DNA from: Hyphomicrobiales bacterium
GTDB taxonomy: Bacteria > Pseudomonadota > Alphaproteobacteria > Rhizobiales > Rhizobiaceae
Assembly (NCBI GenBank): GCA_900466575.1
Contig: UBMP01000009.1
Coordinates: forward strand, 248,001 to 312,000
Direction of reading: 5' to 3'
DNA: 64,000 bases
The position numbers and the translations under genes are program-made. Position 1 is the stretch's first letter. The number at the start of each line of letters is the position of its first letter. Below, one piece after another: positions 1 through 8,855 of this stretch. The notes below the pieces were generated by a model. The model searched no databases, was not told the DNA's origin, and worked only from the letters and a program-made list of their open reading frames with translations.

Positions 1-579
1 ATTGCCGCGCGCCAGCGTATCGAAGAGCAGGAAGCCGGTGATTGGCTGGAAACCGGAGCCATCGGAAAGGCGGCCGGCGACGGGGAAGAGCGGCACGAAA
101 TAGGCCAGCAGCAGCATGAGGATGACCGCCCAGACGAAGCTCGGAGCAGAAACGCCGAGCAGCGTGACGAGGCGGATGGTGTGGTCGATCCAGGTGCCGC
201 GATAACGCGCCGACAGGACGCCGAGCGGAATGCCGAGCAGGACCATCATCAGGCCCGACACAAAGACCAGCTCCAGCGTCGCTGGGAGAAAGTCTGCAAT
301 GTCGCGGGTGACGGGCCGGTTCGTGTAGAGCGAGATGCCGAGATCGCCGTGGAAGAGATCGGAGACGAAATAGCCGTATTGGACGACGATGCTGTCATTC
401 AGATGCAGCTTGTCACGCAGCACCGCCACGGCATCCGCTGTCGCGTTCGGGCCGAGCGCGATGCGGGCCGGGTCGCCGGGAATGATCCGGGCGATGGCGA
501 AGATGAGGATCGAGACGCCGATCAGAACGACAAGCGACGTCGCGAGCCGCTTCGCGAGGATGCGGACGAGTGCGGGCAT
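1..579 (-). CDS. Peptide-type ABC transporter inner-membrane permease (DppB/OppB family), partial
   Basis: The reading frame runs leftward from an ATG at 577-579 and leaves the window at base 1, giving 193 residues. It opens with a hydrophobic segment ending in IIPGDPA, the N-terminal signature of DppB/OppB/GsiC permeases. Further membrane segments follow (ELVFVSGLMMVLLGIPLGV and a later VWAVILMLLLAYFVPLF stretch). It would form one half of the membrane channel of a dipeptide/oligopeptide-type importer. It lies just downstream of the family-5 binding protein, so the two form one operon. The partner permease and ATPases should lie left of the window. The exact substrate is unknown. Confidence 0.9.
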   Translation of the reverse strand, partial: MPALVRILAKRLATSLVVLIGVSILIFAIARIIPGDPARIALGPNATADAVAVLRDKLHLNDSIVVQYGYFVSDLFHGDLGISLYTNRPVTRDIADFLPATLELVFVSGLMMVLLGIPLGVLSARYRGTWIDHTIRLVTLLGVSAPSFVWAVILMLLLAYFVPLFPVAGRLSDGSGFQPITGFLLFDTLARGN

Positions 580-606
580 TTATGCTGTTTCCGGTTCAGG
601 TTTGTG

Positions 607-632
607 CCGGGCCGGCATCAGGGCCGGCCCGG
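607..632 (-). terminator. Intercistronic hairpin between binding-protein and permease genes
   Basis: CCGGGCCGGC and GCCGGCCCGG form a perfect 10-bp stem around a 6-nt loop in the short gap between the binding-protein stop and the permease start. There is no U-tract. It is therefore more likely an mRNA-stabilising or partial-termination structure that keeps binding-protein output above permease output than a full terminator. Confidence 0.55.
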
Positions 633-648
633 TCGAGAATGCTGCTTG

Positions 649-2232
649 TCAGTCTTTCATTTCCATGAGGCGGAAGGAGAAGGCGAAGCCGGCGAGACCG
701 AAGGCCTTCTTCGGGTCGGTCAGCGCCGGTGCGGTCACCCGCTTGCTGGCAGCAAACACGGCTGTCTGGTCCTGCGCGAAGATGGTCGGAGCGATTTCCT
801 TCAGGCGCTTGTTCAGCTCCTGATAGATCGCGGCGCGATCCGCCTCCGGTGCTGCGCGGCCCTTGTCGAGCAGCTCGTCCACCTTGGCGTCCTTCAGATA
901 TTCGGGCGACATCCAGGTGCCGGCGGCGCTGGAATGATACATGCCGTAAAGCAGCGTATCCGGGTCGCCGGTGACCGAGTTCACAAAGACCTGCGAGACG
1001 TTCGGGGTGTTTTCGGGCTTCGTCACCATTTCGGTAAACAGCGCCCACGGAACCTTCTTCACCTCGGCCTTGATGCCGATCTGCGAGAGATTGGCCTGAA
1101 GCAGCAGCGCGAAACGTTCCTCCAGCGGCACTTCGCCGATCCACGACAGTTCGACCTTCATGTCGGCCGGCTTGTACTTGCACTTGGCAAGATGTTCCTT
1201 GGCCTTGGCGAGGTCCTGCTTGATCACGTCGCTTTCCGGCAGCGAACCGAGCATGCCGACCGGCAGCGCGCCGGTGGAGGGGCTGCCCTGAGACACCTTG
1301 TCCTTGATCGCCACCATCTTGATGCCGGCGGAATAATCGAAGGCATAGGAGACGGCGAGGCGGCATTCCGGGTCATCAAACGGCGCCTTGGCCGTATTGA
1401 GCTTGATGTAGAATTCCGACGTGCCCTTTTCGGTGAAGAGCTGTGCGCCATCAGCGGCGAGCGCCTTCAGCACTTCCGGCGGCAGCCATTGTGAGGAAAT
1501 GTCATGCTTGCCCTGCGTGATGAGCGTGCGGACGGTTGCAGCTTCCAGGCCGTATTTGAAGTCGACCTCGTCGGGTGCTGCGGCAGGAATGCCCAGGAAA
1601 TAGGCCGGGTTCTTCTTCATCACCGTTTCAGACTGCGGGTTGTGCGAAACGACCGAATAGGCACCGCTGCCGGCGGCATGGGTGTCGAGCCAGGCCTGTC
1701 CCCAGTCCTTCATCTCGCCATCGCCCTTGTCGAGATGCTCCATGACGAGCTTCTTGTCGACGATCGGCAGGCGCACGAGTGACGCGACGAAAGGAGCGGA
1801 CGGCTTTTTCAGCGTGAACTTCACCGTGGCGGCATCGACCGCTTCGGCCTTGTCGACATCGGTAAAGAGATAGGAGAGGCCCTGGCCGATCGCCTTCATG
1901 CGGTTGAGCGAGAAGACGACATCGTCGGCCGTCATCGGATTGCCGCTCTGGAACTTCACGTCCTTGCGCAGCTTGAATGTGTAGGTGCTGCCTTCCGAGG
2001 TCCAGCTTTCGGCCAGCATCGGATCGAAACCTGTCGCGCCCTGCTTCGGCATGACCAGGGTGTCGTACATGTTGAACATGAGAATGGAGTCGGCATAGTC
2101 GGTCGCCTTGGCGGGATCGAGTTCACCGATCGGAGATTCGTCGAGCCTCAGCACGCCGCCGGCGGCGGCGTAACCGTGAATGGAGGCAGCGGCAAGCAGA
2201 GCCGCCGCAAGTGTGGTCAGGCGCTTATTCAT
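649..2232 (-). CDS. Extracellular solute-binding protein, family 5 (peptide/Dpp type)
   Basis: This 527-residue periplasmic binding protein starts with a Sec signal peptide (about residues 1-24, ending in an Ala-rich AAA motif). The SBP_bac_5 fold follows, with LAESWTSEGSTYTFKLRKDVKFQSG-like and TADDVVFSLNRM segments typical of DppA/OppA-class receptors. Length fits the family. It delivers its ligand to the DppB-like permease gene downstream. Its start overlaps the end of the XRE-cupin regulator gene by 8 bases, so regulator and receptor are co-transcribed and probably translationally coupled. Family 5 also includes nickel, opine and glutathione receptors, so peptide is only the default guess. 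Confidence 0.92.
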   Translation of the reverse strand: MNKRLTTLAAALLAAASIHGYAAAGGVLRLDESPIGELDPAKATDYADSILMFNMYDTLVMPKQGATGFDPMLAESWTSEGSTYTFKLRKDVKFQSGNPMTADDVVFSLNRMKAIGQGLSYLFTDVDKAEAVDAATVKFTLKKPSAPFVASLVRLPIVDKKLVMEHLDKGDGEMKDWGQAWLDTHAAGSGAYSVVSHNPQSETVMKKNPAYFLGIPAAAPDEVDFKYGLEAATVRTLITQGKHDISSQWLPPEVLKALAADGAQLFTEKGTSEFYIKLNTAKAPFDDPECRLAVSYAFDYSAGIKMVAIKDKVSQGSPSTGALPVGMLGSLPESDVIKQDLAKAKEHLAKCKYKPADMKVELSWIGEVPLEERFALLLQANLSQIGIKAEVKKVPWALFTEMVTKPENTPNVSQVFVNSVTGDPDTLLYGMYHSSAAGTWMSPEYLKDAKVDELLDKGRAAPEADRAAIYQELNKRLKEIAPTIFAQDQTAVFAASKRVTAPALTDPKKAFGLAGFAFSFRLMEMKD

Positions 2233-2929
2233 TGTCGGTTCCCTTTTTGGTTTTTGGAGGTTTCGGCGCTTTTCGCCGGTCTGCAGCCCTTGTTATGACC
2301 AGGCTGATATTGGGTTCGCCCGAGGGCTCTCCGTCGCCGAAGACATCCATCGTGCAGGTATGAAAGATCAGCGTCGGTTCCGTCGTGTGGTTCCAGGTGG
2401 CGTGAACGACGGTGGAGGGGAAGTGGGCAGTGTCGCCGGGCTTCAGGATGGTGCGTTCGCCATCAAGCTCGATGGTCAGTTCGCCTTCCAGAATGAAGTA
2501 GATTTCCTCGCCCTCATGCGACATCGGCTCGCTGCGGAAGCCGGGCGGCTCGTGGATGAGGGTGCTGCGCAGGACATTGCCGGGAAACGACGCCGAAAGG
2601 CGCTCATAGGTGAGCTTCTTCTCGCCAATCCCTGAGATGCCGAAGGCTTGACGGCTTTGCTTGCGGGTGATCGGCTGCTCGTTCTTCGGCGGACTGAAGA
2701 AGGAGCCGGCATCCATTTTCAGAACGCGGCAGACGGAGATCAGGGAGGTCAGCGACGGAACGGTGATCCCGCGTTCGATTTGCGAGATGAAACCGACCGA
2801 AAATCCGGACGCATTGGCCACTTCCTGAAGCGTCAACTTCAAAGCTTTGCGGCGATTGCGCAAACGGATACCCATCGGGCTGAGTCCATCATCGGACCCG
2901 CCCGTTTCAGCGAGCGTCTTGGGGGTCAT
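2225..2929 (-). CDS. XRE-family transcriptional regulator with C-terminal cupin domain
   Basis: The protein has 234 residues. An N-terminal XRE helix-turn-helix (about residues 20-75) carries the typical VGFISQIERG and PSLTSLISVC motifs. A cupin_2 sensor follows (about 125-195, with HEGEEIYFILEGE, KPGDTAHFPSTVVHATWNH). Such proteins, for example PuuR, usually repress transport or catabolic operons and release DNA when a small ligand binds the cupin. It is the first gene of the peptide-importer operon, and two inverted repeats lie just upstream (2947-2963 and 2991-3007). Autoregulation together with the importer is the simplest reading. Confidence 0.9.
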   Translation of the reverse strand: MTPKTLAETGGSDDGLSPMGIRLRNRRKALKLTLQEVANASGFSVGFISQIERGITVPSLTSLISVCRVLKMDAGSFFSPPKNEQPITRKQSRQAFGISGIGEKKLTYERLSASFPGNVLRSTLIHEPPGFRSEPMSHEGEEIYFILEGELTIELDGERTILKPGDTAHFPSTVVHATWNHTTEPTLIFHTCTMDVFGDGEPSGEPNISLVITRAADRRKAPKPPKTKKGTDNE

Positions 2930-2946
2930 TATTGTTCCCGTTTTTT

Positions 2947-3007
2947 AGTATTACTTCAATACTGCACGTTTGGGCGCAGCCGTCAACGATTTTTAGTATT
3001 GCTAAAA
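2947..3007 (-). promoter_or_regulatory. Paired inverted repeats before the XRE-cupin/importer operon
   Basis: Two AT-rich palindromes stand in tandem upstream of the regulator start. AGTATT-N5-AATACT lies at 2947-2963 and TTTTAG-N5-CTAAAA at 2991-3007. Both contain the string TTTTAGTATT and share a 5-nt spacer. Their position, 18-78 bases before the ATG, suggests binding sites for the XRE-cupin protein itself. Confidence 0.6.
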
Positions 3008-3143
3008 TCGGAAGCTAAAATTCGAGCGGCAAACGGTGCGACGACCCTCTCGCCGGCATTGCGCAAGAGATCGGGTGGGCCGAATAGGTCAGCAGTGGCC
3101 AACGATGCCCATGGCTTCTTTGCAGCCATCCGCCGTCAGGTCG

Positions 3144-3632
3144 TTACCGGACCGGCGCTGCCCAGAGTTCGATATAGACGTGGTCGTCGTCGCCGGCTTC
3201 GGCGAGTGCCGTGCCGAAATAGACGGCATGGCCGAGAGGGCTGTGGGGACCTTCGGGGACCTCGAGCTCGGCGCGGGTGCGGCCGAGGAAACTGCCATCG
3301 GCTTGCGCGACCATGCGCCCCGCATTGGTGACCATGACCGGCGTTCCGTCTTCCAGTTCCAGGCAATAGCGCGCTTCGATCGCATAGGATCCATCGGGAA
3401 GGGCGATCGCGAAATCCGCGCCGCCCGGCAGGATCCGCCCGCTCCAGCCGTTGCCCACCGCCTCGCCGCCGATGATCGGGAAAACGGCACGGGTCGTGCC
3501 TTGCGTCGTCCTGAATTCCAGCGCCGGGCCGATATCGGCGCGGATGACGCAGGCTTTCTCGAGCATCGGTGCACCCAGCGTGCGGGAGGCGCCCAACGTC
3601 GTCATGTCGGCGGAAAGCGTTTCAGGCTTCAT
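3144..3632 (-). CDS. DUF3237 family protein
   Basis: This 162-residue protein matches the DUF3237 (UPF0311) family, a small beta-barrel fold of unknown function. Recognisable elements are the GGEAVGNGWSGRILPGGADF block and the ARYCLELEDG and GTALAEAGDDDHVYIELW segments. Its start lies 11 bases inside the preceding amidohydrolase gene, so it is the third gene of the TetR-amidohydrolase-DUF3237 operon. No catalytic residues can be assigned. Its partner suggests a role alongside hydrolysis of a small amide or ester compound. Confidence 0.8.
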   Translation of the reverse strand: MKPETLSADMTTLGASRTLGAPMLEKACVIRADIGPALEFRTTQGTTRAVFPIIGGEAVGNGWSGRILPGGADFAIALPDGSYAIEARYCLELEDGTPVMVTNAGRMVAQADGSFLGRTRAELEVPEGPHSPLGHAVYFGTALAEAGDDDHVYIELWAAPVR

Positions 3633-5271
3633 GGGTAATCCGTCCGTCGCAGACCGTCATCCTGACGCCGATGTCGGCAATCGCCTCCACCGGGGCCCAC
3701 TCGATGTCGGCGGAAAGCAGCACCAGATCGGCCAGCATGCCGGGGCGAAGCGCGCCGGTCTTGTCTTCCATATGGCCGGCATAGGCGCCGTTGCAGGTGA
3801 AGGCCTTGAGCACTTCATTCAACGGCAGGCGATGGTCGGGCAGGCCCGGCAAATGCGGGTTCCGCGTCATGGCGGCCTGGATGCCGAGAAGCGGATCGAT
3901 GGGCACGATCGGCCAATCGGAAGAGAAGGCGATTTTCGCGCCGGCCTCGTGGAGGAGGCGCCAGGCATAGGCATAAGGGGCGCGTGTCGCGCCGATGCTG
4001 CGCGTGGTGGGCGTATCGCCCACGGGTGCGTGGAGCGGCTGGACCGAGGCGATAACGCCGAGTTCGGCAAAGCGCGGGATATCGGCTGGGTCGATCATCT
4101 CGACATGCTCGATGCGGTGGCGGCTGTCGCGCCGGCCGTTCCTCTTGCGGGCAGCCTCGTAACCATCGAGCGCGATCCGTACAGCGGCGTCGCCGATGGC
4201 GTGCACGGCGATCTGCAGGCCGCGCCTGTCGATCTCGATGGCGGCTTCCGTGAAGGAAGCAACATCGAAGATCGGGTCGCCGCGCAGGCCGGGCTTGTCG
4301 GCATAGTCGTCGAGCATCGCCGCCGTGCCGCTTTCGATGACGCCGTCGATGAAGATCTTGACGCGGCCGCAGGTCAGCTTGTCGCCGGTGAAGTCGCGCG
4401 TCATGGCCGTTGCGCGGTCGAGTTCGCTAAGCGGCATGTCGCGGGTGAAGTGGAACGGCACGGAGATGCGCGAGAGCAGACCGCCCTCGGCCTCGACATC
4501 GCGCAGCAGTTCCAGAAGGTGGCGGTTGCCGTCCATGTTGTGCATGGAGGTGATGCCCTTGGACGCGGCGAATTTCATGCCGGCTTTCAGGATTTCCACA
4601 TCGTCGCGCCATTCGGCCTGTGTCGGCGGCACGGGCGGCTCGATGCCGGACATGCCCAGCATTTCGCGGCCGCCGGTGGTGCGCAGATCAAGGACCGGCA
4701 GCATGGCGAATTTTTCACGCAGTTCACCGGTTGCCAGACCGTCAGCGCCCCTCACGACCTCGTTGCCGACGGGAAGCTCGCGACCTTTCAGGAGGCCGGC
4801 GGCCTTCAGCGCGGCGGTGTTGGCGAAGAGTGTGTGGAAATCGTAGGCCATGACCGCCATCGGCCGGTCCGGGCAGATGCGATCGAGCACATGGCGGTCG
4901 AGCCGGGTGTTCCTGCCGAGAATTTCGTAATCCGCACCCTGCGCCAGAAGCAGGCCTTCCTCGGGCCGCGCGGCGATGAACGACTGGAAAGCGGTATTCA
5001 GCGCCTCGAACCCTTTCACCCCCGGAAGCTGCAGAAGCGTCTGGCCATAGGCGCCGGAAAAAAGGTGCAGGTGGCTCTCCACGAAGCCTGGCATCAAGGT
5101 TGCGCCCTCGGCGTCGACGATGCGCGTTTCAGGTCCCGCATGAGCCAGAACCGTCTCTTTCTCGCCCACCGCGACAATCCGGTTGCCGGCAACCGCCAGC
5201 GCCTCCGCCCGCGGCGCGCTGCCGTCCATGGTCAGCACGCGGGCGTTGACGAAGATCAGCGAGGCATTCAT
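3622..5271 (-). CDS. Amidohydrolase family protein (YtcJ-like, amidohydrolase_3)
   Basis: The protein has 549 residues and no signal peptide. Metal-binding features of the YtcJ/amidohydrolase_3 group are visible: the N-terminal PGFVESHLHLFSG loop (HxH), an internal IAVHAIGDAAVR His, a DSRHRIEHVEM His and the C-terminal FSSDWPIVPIDPL Asp. It should hydrolyse a C-N bond in a cytoplasmic substrate, which is not identifiable. It overlaps the TetR gene upstream by 4 bases and the DUF3237 gene downstream by 11. The divergent polyamine-type importer may supply its substrate. Confidence 0.88.
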   Translation of the reverse strand: MNASLIFVNARVLTMDGSAPRAEALAVAGNRIVAVGEKETVLAHAGPETRIVDAEGATLMPGFVESHLHLFSGAYGQTLLQLPGVKGFEALNTAFQSFIAARPEEGLLLAQGADYEILGRNTRLDRHVLDRICPDRPMAVMAYDFHTLFANTAALKAAGLLKGRELPVGNEVVRGADGLATGELREKFAMLPVLDLRTTGGREMLGMSGIEPPVPPTQAEWRDDVEILKAGMKFAASKGITSMHNMDGNRHLLELLRDVEAEGGLLSRISVPFHFTRDMPLSELDRATAMTRDFTGDKLTCGRVKIFIDGVIESGTAAMLDDYADKPGLRGDPIFDVASFTEAAIEIDRRGLQIAVHAIGDAAVRIALDGYEAARKRNGRRDSRHRIEHVEMIDPADIPRFAELGVIASVQPLHAPVGDTPTTRSIGATRAPYAYAWRLLHEAGAKIAFSSDWPIVPIDPLLGIQAAMTRNPHLPGLPDHRLPLNEVLKAFTCNGAYAGHMEDKTGALRPGMLADLVLLSADIEWAPVEAIADIGVRMTVCDGRITHEA

Positions 5272-5975
5272 TGCGGCATACCTTCAGGGGTGGGGCCTTT
5301 ACGGACCGGGGAGGCGATGCAGGCATCCTCGAAAATCATGTGGACAAGCGGCAGGATGCGGGCGCGGAGATGCATCTCGTGCTCGGCCAGCGTCTGCTCC
5401 TCGGTGGAGATGAGACTGAGGAAGGAAGGCATCCAGACGTCGTGAAACAGGCGGGCGAGAAAGTCGGCGCTCGCCGGCGTGCCCGATCTGGTCTGCAGCG
5501 AAAGTCCGTCGAAGAATTCGCTCACCACGGCAATCAGCGCCTCGGTGACACCGCGGTATTGCGAGGCCAACTCGGTTTCGGGATGGCGGATGGGCGCGGC
5601 TTCCGCATAGCGCCACACGCGCTTGTCGGCAATTTCCAGCGTCCGGCGCGAGACACGCAGGAACAGTTCGAGAATAAGCGTGCCGAGATCGGTATTCTCC
5701 CTCCAGTGAAGCGGGCGGTCGTGATCGCGCGCCTCCATGGTCCCTTCGCTGATCAGGGCGATGAGAACGCCGTCTTTCGAACCGAAATAGTTGAACACCG
5801 TGGGCGCCGAGATGCCGACGGCGGCGGCGATATCGGCCATGGTGGTGGCATCGATCCCCTGCGTTTCGAAGAGCCGCCGCGCCGCCGCCACGATCTCGTC
5901 GCGGCGCTTCGCCTTCTTGCGGCTGCGCAAGCCTGGTTCCGCTGCCTGTGGGGACTGCCGGAGAGGAGATGCCAT
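5268..5975 (-). CDS. TetR/AcrR-family transcriptional regulator
   Basis: The protein has 235 residues with a TetR N-terminal helix-turn-helix at about residues 25-70 (TTMADIAAAVGISAPTVFNYFGSKDGVL). The C-terminal ligand domain matches no specific subfamily by eye. A purine-rich ribosome site (GAGAGGAG region on the opposite strand) is absent, and the ATG at 5973-5975 was chosen because the HTH follows it at normal distance. It heads the amidohydrolase operon and is divergent from the polyamine-type importer. The palindrome at 6020-6041 is its likely operator. Confidence 0.88.
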   Translation of the reverse strand: MASPLRQSPQAAEPGLRSRKKAKRRDEIVAAARRLFETQGIDATTMADIAAAVGISAPTVFNYFGSKDGVLIALISEGTMEARDHDRPLHWRENTDLGTLILELFLRVSRRTLEIADKRVWRYAEAAPIRHPETELASQYRGVTEALIAVVSEFFDGLSLQTRSGTPASADFLARLFHDVWMPSFLSLISTEEQTLAEHEMHLRARILPLVHMIFEDACIASPVRKGPTPEGMPQ

Positions 5976-6019
5976 GTTTTCTTTTCGCTCTCAAATTTTT
6001 GTGTCGATAAAAAATTTGG

Positions 6020-6041
6020 TTGACTAAATGTATTTTGTCAA
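6020..6041. promoter_or_regulatory. TetR-type operator between the regulator and the polyamine-type importer
   Basis: TTGACTAAAT and ATTTTGTCAA form 10-bp arms (one mismatch) around a 2-nt centre in the 102-bp divergent intergenic region. Size and symmetry match TetR dimers. TTGAC doubles as a possible -35 box for the rightward genes. Confidence 0.65.
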
Positions 6042-6077
6042 TACGCATATTGAAAACCTATAAGGGAACGAAAGCAG

Positions 6078-7142
6078 ATGCTCGACATACGGGGGCTGTC
6101 CAAGCGGTTCGGCTATGGCAAGGGCGAGGTCACCGCCTTGCACGAGGTATCTTTCCAGATCGCTGAGAGGGAGTTTTTCACGCTGCTCGGCCCGTCCGGC
6201 TGCGGCAAAACCACGCTTCTGAGGCTGATTGCAGGTTTCACCGGGCCCAGCGGCGGCTCGATCGTGCTGGACGGCAAGGACATTGCGGCGATGCCGCCGA
6301 ACAGGCGGCCGGTCAACACCGTATTTCAGTCTTACGCGCTCTTTCCGCACATGACGGTCGGCCAGAATGTCGCCTTCGCGCTGGAAGCGCAGGGTCGGCC
6401 AAAGTCGGAAATCGACCCTGCCATCGACGAGATGCTTACGCTGGTGCAGCTTCTGCATCTGAAGCACCGCAAGAGTTCCGAGCTTTCCGGCGGCCAGCAG
6501 CAGCGCGTGGCGCTGGCCCGCGCGCTTGTCGCGAGACCCCGCATCCTGCTTCTCGACGAGCCGCTCTCCGCGCTCGACATGAAGCTGCGCAAGGACATGC
6601 AGATCGAATTGAAGCGCCTGCAGCGCGAGACCGGACTGACCTTCATCTTCGTCACCCACGACCAGGAAGAAGCGCTCACCATGTCCGACCGCATTGCGGT
6701 GATGAGCGGCGGCCGCGTTCAGCAGATCGCCACGCCGCGCGAGCTTTACGACCGCCCGGCCAACCGCTTCGTGGCGGGCTTCATCGGTGAGTCCAATTTC
6801 CTGTCCGCCATGGCAAGCGGCGGCGTTGTCGAGGTCGGTGACGGCAAGGTTCATCTCGCGGATGCGCCGGACGGGGCGCTGACGCTGATGATCCGCCCGG
6901 AACATGTTGTGCTTTCCGCGAAGGCGCCCGATGCGCTGCAATTGGAGGCGACGGTCAACCAACTGGTCTTCTTCGGAACCGACACGCATGTCCATCTGTT
7001 GCTCAACGACGGCACAAAGATCGTCGCCCGTGTCCAGAACGCGCTTCATGCGGGCCAGAGCTTCCATGAGGGCGAGAGGATCTTCCTGTCGCTGCCTTCA
7101 AACGCGCTCCGCGTCGTCAATGAGGCGGAGGCTGAAGCATGA
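6078..7142 (+). CDS. Polyamine-type ABC transporter ATP-binding protein (PotA-like)
   Basis: The protein has 354 residues. Walker A is GPSGCGKTT (residues 38-46), the signature is LSGGQQQR, Walker B is [12 protein letters not shown], and the switch His lies in [10 protein letters not shown]-terminal TOBE_2 domain (about 270-345) is present as in PotA/FbpC ATPases. It energises import by the two permeases downstream. Its TGA overlaps the next ATG (ATGA). With the binding protein it forms a four-gene polyamine/opine/thiamin-type (POPT) importer operon. Confidence 0.93.
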   Translation: MLDIRGLSKRFGYGKGEVTALHEVSFQIAEREFFTLLGPSGCGKTTLLRLIAGFTGPSGGSIVLDGKDIAAMPPNRRPVNTVFQSYALFPHMTVGQNVAFALEAQGRPKSEIDPAIDEMLTLVQLLHLKHRKSSELSGGQQQRVALARALVARPRILLLDEPLSALDMKLRKDMQIELKRLQRETGLTFIFVTHDQEEALTMSDRIAVMSGGRVQQIATPRELYDRPANRFVAGFIGESNFLSAMASGGVVEVGDGKVHLADAPDGALTLMIRPEHVVLSAKAPDALQLEATVNQLVFFGTDTHVHLLLNDGTKIVARVQNALHAGQSFHEGERIFLSLPSNALRVVNEAEAEA

Positions 7143-8032
7143 ACGGCTCCGACACAGGGCGCCGCTGGGCGCTTGCGCTGCCCGCCGTGGCGGTCATCAT
7201 GCTTTTCTCGATCCTGCCGCTGGGCGTGGTCCTTGTCTACTCGTTCCTGACGCCCGGCGATTTCGGCAACGTCAAGTGGATCTTCTCCACGGAGGGCTGG
7301 TTCTCGGTTCTCTTCGAGCGCAGCATCTTCGACGACACGATCTCCATTTCCGGCGCCAATATCACGATCCTGCTGCGGTCCGTCATTCTTGCGATCGCCA
7401 CCACCCTGATTACGCTGATCTTCGGCCTGCCGACCGCCTGGTTCATCGCAACGCGAGCCCCGGCACAAAGAAATCTCTGGCTCTTCCTGATCACGATCCC
7501 GTTCTGGACCAACCTCCTCGTGCGCACCATCGCTGTGCAGGAGATGATCCGCTCCGAAGGCGTGTTCAACCGCATCCTTCTGGCGCTCGGCATCATCGAT
7601 GCGCCGATCCAGATGATGTTCACCGATTTCGCCGTGCTGCTTGGCATGACCTATGTCTACCTGCCGCTCATGGTTCTGCCGGTCTATGCGGCCATCGAGA
7701 AGTTCGATTTCCGCCTCGCGGAGGCGAGCTACGATCTCTATGCCTCGCGCTTTTTCTGCCTCCGCCGGGTGATCCTGCCGCTGATCCGGCCGGGCATCAT
7801 CGCCGGCTCGATCCTCGTTTTCGTCCCCGCGCTTGGCGCTTACATCACCCCGCGCATCATGGGTGGCGGCAAGTCGATGATGCTGGGCAACCTCATCGAC
7901 CTGCAATTCGGGCAGGGTCGAAACTGGCCGCTGGGCGCGGCGCTGTCGATCACGCTCACGGTTCTCGTTCTGCTCGCGCTCATCTGGTACACGCGCCTTA
8001 CCTCCGGGCGGAAGGAGCGCGACCATGTCTAA
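7139..8032 (+). CDS. Polyamine-type ABC transporter permease 1 (PotB-like)
   Basis: The protein has 297 residues with about six membrane spans. It opens with a hydrophobic signal-anchor ([25 protein letters not shown]). The EAA loop, [26 protein letters not shown], sits where BPD permeases contact the ATPase. It starts 4 bases inside the ATPase gene and its own end overlaps the next permease by 8 bases, indicating tight translational coupling. Confidence 0.92.
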   Translation: MNGSDTGRRWALALPAVAVIMLFSILPLGVVLVYSFLTPGDFGNVKWIFSTEGWFSVLFERSIFDDTISISGANITILLRSVILAIATTLITLIFGLPTAWFIATRAPAQRNLWLFLITIPFWTNLLVRTIAVQEMIRSEGVFNRILLALGIIDAPIQMMFTDFAVLLGMTYVYLPLMVLPVYAAIEKFDFRLAEASYDLYASRFFCLRRVILPLIRPGIIAGSILVFVPALGAYITPRIMGGGKSMMLGNLIDLQFGQGRNWPLGAALSITLTVLVLLALIWYTRLTSGRKERDHV

Positions 8033-8828
8033 GCGCAGCTTCGACGTCACACGGCTACCTGGAACGGCGGTCATCGCGATGGCCTGCTTCGTCGTCCTCT
8101 ATATCCCGATGGTGATCCTGGTCGGCTATTCCTTCAACGCCGGCAAGGTGATCGGCAACTGGGAGGGGTTCTCCCTCAAGTGGTATGGCGCCGCCCTGCA
8201 GAACGAGGCTTTCCTCAATGCCGCGCTGAACTCGCTGATCCTGGCCACCACTGCCTCCGTCATTGCCACGCTGTTTGCGACGATGGCGGCGCTTGCCACC
8301 ACGCGGACGGAAAAGTTTCGCGGCGAGGGAGCGATCCACATCATCCTCAACCAGCCGCTGATGGTGCCCGAAATCGTGCTGGCCATCGCGCTGGTGATCA
8401 TCATCGGCCAGATCAAGCAGATGACGGTTTATACGGGCCTCGGCTTCCTGATCGCGGCCCACACGACGTTCTGCATTCCCTTTGCCTATCTGCCCATCCG
8501 GGCGCGTCTCGAGGGGATGGACCTCAGCCTCGAGACGGCAGCGGCCGATCTTTACGCCAGCCGCTTCTATGCCTTCCGGCGCGTCACGCTGCCGCTTCTC
8601 GCTCCGGGGATTCTCTCGGGCTTCATGCTCGCCTTCGTCGTATCGCTCGATGACCTGATCATCAGCGATTTCCTGAAGTCGCCCGGGCAGGACACGCTGC
8701 CGACCTATTTGATGGGCGAGCTGAAACGCAATCTCACCTCCGAAATCTATGCCATTTCCTCGCTTCTACTTCTGCTCAGCGTGCTGATCGTTGCGGGGTC
8801 ATGGGTAGCAACACGCAAGAAAGACTGA
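8025..8828 (+). CDS. Polyamine-type ABC transporter permease 2 (PotC-like)
   Basis: The protein has 267 residues with six predicted spans. The conserved cytoplasmic EAA motif is ETAAADLYASRFYAFRRVTLPLLAPGI, followed by the PotC-like SLDDLIISDFL segment. It pairs with the preceding permease to form the channel. The binding-protein gene follows after a 27-base gap with a good ribosome site. Confidence 0.92.
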   Translation: MSKRSFDVTRLPGTAVIAMACFVVLYIPMVILVGYSFNAGKVIGNWEGFSLKWYGAALQNEAFLNAALNSLILATTASVIATLFATMAALATTRTEKFRGEGAIHIILNQPLMVPEIVLAIALVIIIGQIKQMTVYTGLGFLIAAHTTFCIPFAYLPIRARLEGMDLSLETAAADLYASRFYAFRRVTLPLLAPGILSGFMLAFVVSLDDLIISDFLKSPGQDTLPTYLMGELKRNLTSEIYAISSLLLLLSVLIVAGSWVATRKKD

Positions 8829-8855
8829 AAACCAAGGTCCCAGAGGAGAATGACA

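Noticed and set aside
3451-5445. Very long open frame antisense to the amidohydrolase gene
   Set aside because: It mirrors the opposite strand's codon pattern in high-GC DNA, has no ribosome site and no family resemblance, while the opposite strand encodes a complete amidohydrolase.
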